This document shows, piece after piece, positions 10,579 through 18,947 of a stretch of DNA of 64,000 bases. Source of the stretch: Parasponia andersonii (lineage: Eukaryota; Streptophyta; Magnoliopsida; Rosales; Cannabaceae); the NCBI GenBank assembly GCA_002914805.1, contig JXTB01000237.1, forward strand, positions 323,298-387,297, read 5' to 3'. The notes below the pieces were generated by a model. It was not told the origin of the DNA, ran no database searches, and saw only the letters and a list, made by a program, of their open reading frames with translations. Position 1 is the first letter of the stretch; every line of letters starts with the position of its first letter. The position numbers and the translations under genes were made by a program.

Positions 10579-10786
10579 TGTTGAGAATTAGATAAAAGTT
10601 GTTCTTTTACTTTTCCTAGTTCTAGGGAAAAGTGGTTTGTCGGGATTGAGGAAAGTATTCTGGCTTGAATTAGGGAGCTTGTTTGTTAGTGTCTTTCGCC
10701 ATGTCCGATCTCTATATATTCCTTTGTGATATTCAGATTATAATATGAATGAAAAGTAAAAAATATAGCCTATTTATGTTTCAACA
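10579..10786 (+). repeat. 3' LTR of the small LTR element
   Basis: It starts TGTTGAGAATTAG after the purine tract AGGAGAAG and ends TGTTTCAACA. It shares the same order of words with the 5' copy, including GAATTAGGGAGCTTGTTT and CCTTTGTGAT. Confidence 0.85.
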
Positions 10787-11553
10787 TAGCTCGTAAAAAA
10801 ATTCCAAACCCTTTTTTATTCTATCTACTCTTAAAAAAAAAAATTAAACGCCATATTTCGACAATATTATGAACAATAAATGTCCATTAAAATGGCGTTA
10901 TTATAGACCTGCCCAATGCCGATTATAGAGATGCCTAGATGATGAGGGAGGGAAAAAAAATCCAATGACAAATATTTGCTCTAATTAGGAAAGTCCAAAA
11001 AAAAAAAATCCAACAAAGAAGATTCCAATCCCAATCTTCCCTCAAATCAGGATTACTTGGGAGAAAACAATGATGATTTTTGTTTTTGGTCTAGTTATTT
11101 ACTGGTGATTTCTTCCCTTAAATCAGTATTAATCGAAGAGAAAACAATGATGATTTTCATTTTCGGTCTAGTTATGTACTGCTGATTTTCGTTTTGGGTC
11201 TGGGTACTGTCAATTTTGCATCGATTTTTTATTTTGGTCTACTGGGCTTGACTTTATCGGCGATTTTCATTTTGGTCTTGTGGCTTTTCTGATTAAGAGA
11301 TGTTTGTTTTCTGGCGTGGGTGCTGATTAGAGTTTTTGAAAAAGAAACTAAGAAGAAGAGCTGGCTGTTGGATGCGTTTTGTAGTCTATGAAGAAATGAT
11401 AAAGAATGACTTTTTCACCCATTTAGAAGTGGAATACTAATTCATTTATTTAGAGGAATCGTCATTCTATTGGAAAAAGAGAATTCCTTAGCAAAATGTA
11501 AAAACAAAGAATGTTATTCCATTCTATTCCTTTACTCCCAATCAAACACTACC
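10787..11553. other. Right arm of the interrupted Harbinger-type element
   Basis: No gene. A phrase around TTTTGGTCTAGTTAT and CTGATTTTCGTTTTGG recurs about five times between 11040 and 11280. The end (11395-11553) has the TTCACCCATTTA, GGAATCGTCATT and TTCCATTCTATTCC words seen in the right arm of the relative at 15775-16683. Confidence 0.5.
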
Positions 11554-11722
11554 TAAGAGATTCAAATTTGTCAAATTTGTGAGGGTAGTTTTAAATTGTA
11601 TGTACCGGTACACAACAATACTACTACCATTTTTTGAAATCTAACTTTTTTATTTGAGTTATTCGAGAAAATTGAATTGAGACTACAAAATTAGTCAACA
11701 ACGGATGATAGTTTTTTTTAAG

Positions 11723-11990
11723 TCAAACAAATTTGTGACAAAACACTACGTTCATTATGGAAAAAGATTCTTCCAAAAATAATATAATTATCAAACAAAT
11801 TTTTTACAAACAATACGTTCATTATGGAAAAGTATTCTTCCAAAATAATCTCATTATCAAACAAATTTTTTACAAACAACACGTTCATTATGGAAAAGTA
11901 TTCTTCCAAAATAATCTCATTATCAAACAACAAACAATACGTTCATTATGGAAAAGGATTCTTCAAAAAATAATCTTATTATCCACTCGT
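11723..11990. repeat. 66-bp minisatellite, about four units
   Basis: The unit contains TACGTTCATTATGGAAAA, then TTCTTCCAAAATAATCTCAT, then TATCAAACAAATTTTTTAC. The two middle copies are nearly identical, and the last lacks part of the spacer. Because 66 is a multiple of three, both strands stay open across the array, but the translations are only echoes of the repeat. Confidence 0.85.
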
Positions 11991-12597
11991 AATTAATGTA
12001 TATAGCTAACCACGTGCACATGGTCTACACATGGTCAACTTCAAACACCGGGATACAAATAGAATAAGCTAAATATATATGTGTATATATAACTCCAAAT
12101 TTGAGTATAATTAAGTCCCAATAATTGTCATTGTCATTTAAGAAGCTTATACCGCTATCGTTATATTTAACTCCAGGAACGGGAGATTAAGGCCAACATC
12201 ATTGACCTTAATCTATTAAACCTACTTTATTAAGCTTTTATAAGAAAACATGATCAAGTAACTAATTAAGAATTAAAAAAAAAAGTTCCTTCGGATCTAG
12301 ATGAACTTGCAATATACATGCCAAGGAAACTATGACCAAATTTAAGAAAAAAAAATTCGAAAACATTCATACAATTAAAGAAGAAAAGGAAAATCTAATA
12401 AATGTAATTATAATTAGAAGAAGTACTTTAAGATCTCCCTCTTGGTGATTGATCCGTACTGTTCGAGCGATGGACTCCACAATTAATCACGTACATAGTC
12501 ATTTAACATGCGAGTGTAATCAAGTCATTAATGATTCGGCACCCCTAGGTTCACTAATTTTTCGGCAAGGAATGTCGTCGGCAGACGTCGATGTCCT
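11991..12597. other. Intergenic, no gene seen
   Basis: AT-rich sequence downstream of the small minus-strand gene ending at 12598. It probably includes that gene's 3' untranslated region. No element ends were recognised. Confidence 0.4.
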
Positions 12598-13107
12598 TCA
12601 GATTGGTGCAACTTGCCCGTGTCCTTGCGGTGTCCATATACTATTCCCAACGCCCCATTGATAGTCCGAAACACCAGGAACATTTATGTTATTGATATCA
12701 TTATTATTATCCTGTTGATCACGATTCTCATCATCATGATCCGGAATGATGTCCTGTTGCCCATGATAGCTTCCATTCAAGAGCTCTCTTAAGATTTGAC
12801 ATGAGTTNTGCTCAACATTATTATAGCTAATATCACTATTTATGGTTGAATGAATATTATCATGATCATCCGAAGACATGTCCTGTTGCCCATGAATATG
12901 CATCCAATTCAAGTACTTTGTTAAGTTTGGACTTGAGTTATCATCATCATCATCATCCAGAGAGATGTCCTGTTGCCCATGAATCTCGGGGGCGTGGTGA
13001 GCGAAAGCACAAGGCCTGAGTGCATGCTGGCGCAGTATGTACTGTCTGAGGGAGTTGAGATTATGCACCGGTCTCCTCGTCCCGTCATGTGCAACGTATT
13101 GGTCCAT
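12598..13107 (-). CDS. Small Asp/Asn-rich protein with HGQQD repeats, unknown family
   Basis: The open frame starts at an ATG (13105-13107) in the plant-like context AAACCCTAATGG and ends at TGA (12598-12600), giving 169 residues. Residues about 1-40 are basic and His/Arg-rich (MDQYVAHDGTRRPVHNLNS). Then a block of about 35-40 residues is repeated three times. Each begins with HGQQD(I/M) and runs into an Asp/Asn-rich acidic stretch, with NLTKYLNWMHI or QILRELLNGSY before the next HGQQD. There is no signal peptide or membrane segment. One N base makes a single residue uncertain. Upstream there is a TATA box and a plausible leader intron, which favours a real gene. I do not recognise the family; a lineage-specific gene or a long-lived chance frame are both possible. 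Confidence 0.5.
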   Translation of the reverse strand: MDQYVAHDGTRRPVHNLNSLRQYILRQHALRPCAFAHHAPEIHGQQDISLDDDDDDNSSPNLTKYLNWMHIHGQQDMSSDDHDNIHSTINSDISYNNVEXNSCQILRELLNGSYHGQQDIIPDHDDENRDQQDNNNDINNINVPGVSDYQWGVGNSIWTPQGHGQVAPI

Positions 13108-13122
13108 TAGGGTTTTGTACTA

Positions 13123-13452
13123 CTACAGAAAACAAAAAAGATTATATTTGAAATGATATTTCTTTTTTTTTTTTTTTTTTGTGATCGTAGTACTGTTGGC
13201 AAGATCAGAATGAAAGAACCTAATGTTATTTACTATTTCTTGAAAAAACAATGTGTGCAAATACTCTTTTGCCAATGCAAACAAACCACAGTTATAATAT
13301 GCCACGTAAATCTTGAAAAAGAAATTTAAAAAAAAAAAAGGAAAATTGAATCAAGGTTTGATTCTATAATTCCTTAATGTAAAATATTTAAAAAAAAAAT
13401 CACAAAGAAATACTAATTTTGAATAGACGCATGCTAAGTAATGAAACAATAC
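13123..13452 (-). other. Possible intron in the 5' leader of the 12598-13107 gene
   Basis: On the minus strand, AATTCAG/GTATTG at 13453/13452 is a good donor, and TTTTCTGTAG at about 13123 is a good acceptor with a pyrimidine-rich run before it. Removing it would place a short exon in front of the ACAAAACCCTAATGG start. This is inference from splice-site look only. Confidence 0.35.
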
Positions 13453-13489
13453 CTGAATTGATTGGAACGTAGCCCAAGTACGTAGCAGT

Positions 13490-13496
13490 ATTTATA
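13490..13496 (-). promoter_or_regulatory. Candidate TATA box for the minus-strand gene
   Basis: TATAAAT on the minus strand, about 35 bp before the proposed leader exon and 380 bp before the ATG. Just upstream (13507-13560) lies a pyrimidine-rich tract on the plus strand. Confidence 0.35.
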
Positions 13497-13589
13497 ACTT
13501 ACGACACTTTTTTTTTTTCTTTTCTCTCCTCTATCCCTTTCTTTTGCTTCACTTATACTTTTCAGTCGCATAGTCTTTTGTCCATCTAA

Positions 13590-14075
13590 TATATATAGGC
13601 ATACATTAGGTACATGGCCGACATTAATTCAAATTAGATTAGGATTCTTTGTAATTCCATCTAATATGATTATATTAGGATTCTCTTTTAGTTTTGTTAT
13701 TTATATATTTTTCTTTTCTTTTTCATTTATTGATGTGGGGGCCCTACCGAATACGTATGCTTACACGTGGAATTATGGACTCCACCCAACAAATATAAAT
13801 ATTGAATATTTATTGTTTTTGTCCTGAAATATTGATCAACAAAAATTTGGTAATTTGGCATACGTACGAAACAATATAGTACTAGCTGATCGAAAAACTA
13901 GTAAGTGTTAGATGTTGATTAGGACTCTATACTACACGATCTAATTTCCTCATCTCCTCTAAAAAAATATTTAATAACTGATCATTCAAATTAAATAAAA
14001 ACAATTAATTCATTAAATAGCGAGTAAATGTTTAATGTTGATAAGGACTCTATTAAACGCAAGTCAAATCCTAGC
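13590..14075. repeat. Duplicated upstream block, copy B
   Basis: This matches 1616-1921 joined to 4370-4600. It begins TATAGGCATACATTAGGTAC and ends ACGCAAGTCAAATCCTAGCG. It also contains the two tandem units with GTTAGATGTTGATTAGGACT and GTTTAATGTTGATAAGGACT. In this copy it lies upstream of the minus-strand gene; in copy A it lies upstream of the F-box relic. Confidence 0.75.
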
Positions 14076-14149
14076 GAAACTCCTTTTTAGCTATTTTGTA
14101 TCCTACATCTTATATGCATGGGAGACCTAGCTAACTAGTGTATATATAT

Positions 14150-14386
14150 ATAGGTAAGTATTTTTTTTTTTTACCTATGCATAGGTATCAATTTGGCCAA
14201 TGAAAATTTAGCATGCACATTTTTTTATTGTAAAAGTAAGAGAGAAAAAAAGCATTAATGATGCACGTCTTTTCATGCACTTCATTATAGTCATTGGATC
14301 ACCATTAGATGGTGATCCAACGGTTAAAAAAAAAATACCTACCTATGGGTAAAGAAAAAAAATACCTATTGGATTAACAACATATA
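14150..14386. mobile_element. MITE copy 1 (AGGTATTTTTTTT ends)
   Basis: About 240 bp. The left end TAGGTAAGTATTTTTTTT..ACCTATGCATAGGTA is answered at the right by an inverted CCTATGGGTAAAGAAAAAAAATACCTA. The middle has AATTTGGCCAAT, GCATTAATGATGCACGTC and ATCACCATTAGATGGTGAT (itself a small hairpin). It is noncoding and a close copy lies at 15122. Confidence 0.65.
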
Positions 14387-14393
14387 TGGATTG

Positions 14394-14395
<2 letters not shown>

Positions 14396-14435
<40 letters not shown>
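14396..14435. repeat. (TA)n microsatellite
   Basis: A run of about 19 TA units directly after MITE copy 1. Confidence 0.9.
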
Positions 14436-14436
<1 letters not shown>

Positions 14437-14504
14437 GGAGCTCATGCCCAAGAAAAAGAAGTCACTTTATTATTCATGCTTATTGGAACCTACGTAATAC
14501 ATTC

Positions 14505-14865
14505 AATGATAAAACATTCTACACAGCAGTAAATTGATATAGACAATGATAAATTAATTATTTACACCTACAAATCGATTATATAGTATGATAAAGTGAT
14601 CATAGATTATATATCACGATAAATTGATCATATACACACTAAAGAATTAAATACATACACCAATAAATGAATTATTTGTCATGGTAAATCGATTATATGT
14701 TATAGTAAATTAATTATGTACATCAATAAATAAATAAAATACTATAATAAAAAAAACTGTATATACCGATAAATGAATTATATACAATAATAAATAAACC
14801 GTATAAATAAATTATATATATTAATAAATTAATTATATACACGAATATTCATGTCAAATTAATTT
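14505..14865. repeat. Degenerate ATAAATTGATTATATACA-type tandem array
   Basis: A loose array of some 15 variants of (A/G)ATAAAT(T/C)GAT(T/C)ATATAC, often spaced about 20 bp and in higher-order pairs. Noncoding satellite-like sequence. Confidence 0.65.
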
Positions 14866-15121
14866 GTATAGTGATATAAGGTAAACTATAATCGTTAAAA
14901 CTTAGAAAAGGGATATATAAGTTAACAAAATGAAAAGGGATATTTACACATAGTCAAAAAAAAAAAGAGCATATGGTATAGTTTCTTTTTTTTTTTAATA
15001 ACTAAAATATAAATGAAAGTAAAGGCTAAGCCTTTATCCCAAAACTGTCAAAAAAAAAATACGTTACTTAAACAGAACATGACATCAAATATATATATGT
15101 ATATATATATTTATATAGACC

Positions 15122-15340
15122 AATCTAGTAGGTATTTTTTTTTTATCTATGCATAGGTATTAATTTGGCCAATAAAAATTTAGAATGTACATTTTTTTAT
15201 TGTAAAAAGTAAGAGAGAAAGAGCATTAATGATGCACGTCTTTTCATACACTTAGTCATTAGATCACCATTAGATAGTGATACAACGGCTAAAAAAAAAA
15301 TTACGTACCCATAGATAAAGAAAAAAAATACCTATTGGAT
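15122..15340. mobile_element. MITE copy 2 (AGGTATTTTTTTT ends)
   Basis: A direct-orientation copy of the 14150 element with the same core words (AATTTGGCCAAT, GCATTAATGATGCACGTC, ATCACCATTAGAT). The ends read CTAGTAGGTATTTTTTTTT and AAAAAAAATACCTATTGG. The two copies differ enough to be separate old insertions, or an old duplication. Confidence 0.65.
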
Positions 15341-15344
15341 TGGC

Positions 15345-15771
15345 AACCTATATATATATATGCCATATATTGTAAATATTTTATAAATGGGGCCTTCCCT
15401 TACGCAAGTGCCTCGCTTGCCTTGCCCTTGAGCCGGTACTTAGCTCCCTCTCTTACTCTCATCTGCGTGTTACAAAGGAATTTGCTCTGTGGAAATTATG
15501 TCGTGAGCAATCATTCCTGTGACCATGTAGGAACGTGGCTAGGAGCATGATGAACTTGTTTGTGGCCGCTTTGAAGTATCGTGAGGCTGTGCCAACAAAG
15601 TCCTAGACCAATGCAAAATCATAAAGCTAGGACCGCGACCGTCTGTAGTATGCACTTTCGCACGCAGCTCGATGGAAATACACCATTCATGTCTGGTGGT
15701 ATCTAGATTTCTCATAGCATGAAGAAAGGTATGTTAGATGTTACAGGATTGCAATTAAAGCAAGAACAACT
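15345..15771. other. Less AT-rich stretch, no gene recognised
   Basis: The part 15395-15700 has clearly higher GC than its surroundings, which hints at former coding DNA. No frame gives a recognisable protein and all are interrupted. Confidence 0.35.
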
Positions 15772-15774
15772 TTA

Positions 15775-16683
15775 GGTGTCATTTGATTGCAAAGTAAAAA
15801 TAGAAAAGGAATGATAAACGAGAATAAGAATAGAATGAGAAAGAAAATTAATTCTTTTGTTTAGTTGATATTTAAGAATCAGTGTCCTGAATGAGAATTA
15901 TTATCTTTGAATTGTTATATAATAGAATGAAATGAAAATTGTGTATATCAAATTACCTTTATAAACTTTAAAAATTAGAAAAATAATTTAATTTCAATAC
16001 AAATTTAATTTTTTCGGAGCAATCGATATTTTTGAGACAAATACATTAAATTAGTCTTATATATTTGCAAGATACAGAACACCAAACTAAAGATAGAAAA
16101 TAATTAAACTAGTTATAAATAAAGGACCAAATTATATATGGCTGAAGAGGTGCAGCAGATTGATTTCCATGGATGTAAAATAAATTCCAAACATTTCAAA
16201 TAAAGATCAAAATCAAATTATGGGCGTTGCTATATCCACTCGTGTTTTCAGTTTTCTTAGACGAAGAGAGAGAGGGAGAGATTAAGCTGAAAGTCAAACT
16301 AGAAAAGCAGCTTTTGATAGATTATATGAAATAGATAAGATAGAGCTTTACCAATTTTCCACTGCTACTCTTTCTGCTCCTTGCACGACAAAAAGGAGCA
16401 GCCATGTGCACGATGAAAAGCAGACGCTATGGACTCAACGAGGGTTCGAAGACAGTAGAAGCTAAAGAGACGAAAGGTAATTTTGGGCAGAAATTACGTG
16501 GGTTGGAATGGAATGGCTTTCCATCACTTTAGTTTAGGAAACCTTATTCACCCATTTAAATGAATGGCAATTACCATATGGATGGGCTTTGAGGAGTTCA
16601 AAAGCAAACCAAACAAAGGAATAGATTCATTTCAGCAATAAGAATTCCATTCCAATGTTGATTACCCCTAATCAAATGTCACC
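15775..16683. mobile_element. PIF/Harbinger-type non-autonomous element with TTA duplications
   Basis: The ends are GGTGTCATTTGATT at the left and, read inward, GGTGACATTTGATT at the right (13 of 14 bases). Both sides carry TTA (15772-15774 and 16684-16686), the classic PIF/Harbinger target duplication. At 909 bp and without an open transposase frame, it depends on enzymes from elsewhere. Sub-terminal parts are AG-rich at the left and rich in CCATTC/GGAATGG words at the right, as in the interrupted relative at 6967-11553. Confidence 0.85.
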
Positions 16684-16689
16684 TTAGAT

Positions 16690-17118
16690 CATTCATATTA
16701 AACAGATAGGTTGTGGAATTATTGAGTACACCTAATCCATTGCTTAATTGATTGAGGACTAGATGATGAAACTAAAAGAGGAAGCATAAGAGATTTACTG
16801 ATAGAACCTGAGGGTAAGATCCTTTACTGCTTAATCCCTTTTGTTTACTCAATGGATATTCTCCGTAAATGATGGTAGCTTACAGAGAAAGAACGTACAT
16901 ATTCTTTTAGGTATAGGGACTATAACCCTAAAATTAGCTATAAATATTATTCTTTAGATATGTAAACTAACCGAATATCCATATTTAGTATTCATACTTA
17001 ATGGATATTCTCACCCAAACCAAATAAATCATTAAACTAGGTCCACTTAGAAATAGTCTGGTCCATTACAATTGTCAAAAATATATGGCCCACAATTATT
17101 AGAAAATATAATTTTCTA
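16690..17118 (-). mobile_element. Possible solo LTR fragment, minus strand
   Basis: On the minus strand, TGTTAGAAAATTATATTTTC (starting 17118) is preceded by ACCCAAGTGTGAGAT, which looks like a purine tract next to an LTR start. No second LTR or coding region goes with it, and the left end is undefined. Confidence 0.3.
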
Positions 17119-17125
17119 ACAATCT

Positions 17126-18427
17126 CACACTTGGGTCACATATACATCAAATACAATTATATTATAAAAACTAAAGTATGACATCAAAATGCTATATTAT
17201 TTCTAAATGTCCTCAAAGTTGTAATCCCGTCCATTAGATATATTAGTACAAAACCAACGCACTCATCATTGTACTTATTGGAATAACAACTAGAACACTC
17301 AATGATTGACTGGTTTAAATTAATAAAATCCTCTTTTAAGTACAAGAGTGTCAAAATAATAAATTATTCAACAATGCAGAGGTCGATCCACAAGATGCTT
17401 AATGAATAATACAAAACCATAAAATATATATTACAAGACTAAAAGGATGTGAGAAAATATGTTGTCAGATGAATATAATAGTATGAAACAAATTGATAGA
17501 AATATAAATATATAAAATTACAAAATTTAACATAGGCTAGGATTTGGGGTTTCACTCTTAAGTACATCAAATAAGTATAATCTAACTTCTTTTATCACTT
17601 ACTTAGAATTCGAATATAATAGAGGTTATAATTGGAGGACTTATCATTAATAGTCTATTATTAGTTATTTATATGATTATATTAGTTTTCTTAATTACAT
17701 TCTTTGATAACACCAACACTTTAAATGCAGTCAAGTATTCATGGTACCACCTTATATCTATAATAAATCAAAATTTCTTCCTAGCACAAATGGTACAAAA
17801 AGAATTAAGTATTTGTTGTGCCAAAGATTAACTATAATGAATCAAGACCCATCACTTAACAAGAGAGGTAGTAAGATTGATTAAGAAAATTAAGTAACAT
17901 ATATATAACAGTGATTAAAGGATATAAATAATGAGTTCAATTAAAGTTTAGATTATACCTAGTTTGCCACCAGAGATTCACCCTTTCACCTTAGCCATAT
18001 ACAAGATTAAGTAAACATGATGATGAAGAACAACAAGCATAAACACAATATGAATATAGTTTTAAACAGAAAACTTTTACTATTTTAAAGGCAAAGCCAG
18101 ATTAGAAGAACATCAATAATAAGAGGACAACAAAAAAGAGTGATCTTAATCTCAAATCAAGATATCTACTAAGCTAAGCTTAAGTATCTATTTATAGAAA
18201 AAGTTAGAAAAATAAAGTCAAAATTTGTAGGCTAAGTATAAGTTCAAGGTGGCACTTTGTTTTGGTAGATTCATACACTCTCAAAGATGCATATGGAACT
18301 CAATGAACTTGGGTGAACTAATCAAAGAAAAGAAAGTGAATAATTATCTGTTGTGAGTTGTATGCCATCAAAATTGCATTAATCAGGGTCGTATTTCTTG
18401 AAATGAAGCAAAAATAGTAAAGATAGA
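17126..18427. other. Decayed repeat-like DNA, no gene seen
   Basis: AT-rich and noncoding. It includes GCAGAGGTCGATCCACAAGA near 17376, a phrase resembling the LTR ends of some plant Ty3/gypsy families. No coding region supports a firm call. Confidence 0.3.
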
Positions 18428-18947
18428 TTTTATTGAGTCAAAAACTAGTAACTGATCATATCACCTACATTTTGGCTGATTTTTAATTTTCTTAAAGAAC
18501 AAGCCATCTAGATCTTTTTGTTTAAGTATTCATAGCATCAAAAATCACTAAATTTGGGATTGTGTAAAGGTCATAATGGACCAAATATTGAAGTGTATTA
18601 GGACGAATATATATATACAATCTACTTTGTAATATTGTCTATTTGAAACACACTTCAAAATAATCTGGGAAGATTTTGTGAAAATAAGTTTTACTGAGTC
18701 AAAAACTAGTAGCTAATCATATCACTTAGATTTTGGTTGATTTTTAATTTTCTTAAAGAACAACCCATCTAGATATTTTTATTTAAGTATTCATAGCATC
18801 AAGAATCACTAAATTTGAGATTGTATAGAGGCCATAATACGCCAAATATTGAAGTGTATCAGGACAAATATAAATGCAGCCTACTTTGCAATATTGTCTA
18901 TTTGAAATGCACTTCAAAATAATCTAGGAAGATGTTGTGAATTAGAT
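18428..18947. repeat. 261-bp tandem duplication
   Basis: The unit starting TTTTATTGAGTCAAAAACTAG (18428) is repeated from 18689 with about 90% identity by eye. It runs through TTTTTAATTTTCTTAAAGAAC, GTATTCATAGCATCAA, AATATTGAAGTGTAT and ATTGTCTATTTGAAA to CTTCAAAATAATCT. Noncoding. Confidence 0.85.

Larger units (their letters stand above)
7418..10786 (+). mobile_element. Small non-autonomous LTR element carrying host-gene pieces
   Basis: Two direct LTRs (7418-7622 and 10579-10786) flank a 2.96-kb interior. Directly after the left LTR is TGGTATCAGA, the usual primer site complementary to initiator tRNA-Met in plant copia-type elements. Directly before the right LTR is a purine tract, AGGAGAAG. 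No gag or pol similarity is visible in the interior, so it looks non-autonomous (LARD/TRIM-like). It does contain a receptor-kinase piece (7895-8090), an opposite-strand protein-like piece (8090-8275), and a nested inverted-repeat element. The two LTRs differ at roughly one position in six by eye, so the insertion is old. The 5-bp flanks do not match. Confidence 0.8.
6967..11553. mobile_element. PIF/Harbinger-type non-autonomous element, interrupted
   Basis: The left end GGCAACTTTTGGTTGG follows TAA (6964-6966). The right end, read inward, is GGTAGTGTTTGATTGG and is followed by TAA (11554-11556). A TAA/TTA target duplication with GG-starting ends fits PIF/Harbinger. The left arm (6967-7417) resembles the left arm of the intact-ended relative at 15775: both are AG-rich stretches with GAATGG/GGAATG words, then TTTTTGTTTGGTTAG-like and AATAATAGAATGAAAT words. 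A 3.4-kb LTR element splits it at 7418-10786, so the original element was about 1.2 kb. No transposase coding is visible. Confidence 0.65.

Noticed and set aside
11723-11990. CRISPR-like array
   Set aside because: The repeated part is contiguous tandem DNA without distinct spacers, in a plant genome.
11718-11996. Repetitive proteins on both strands over the 66-bp array
   Set aside because: Both exist only because the repeat length is a multiple of three; neither has a gene context.
15335-15550. 71-codon plus-strand frame
   Set aside because: It starts in a TA repeat and matches nothing I recognise; no context supports a gene.
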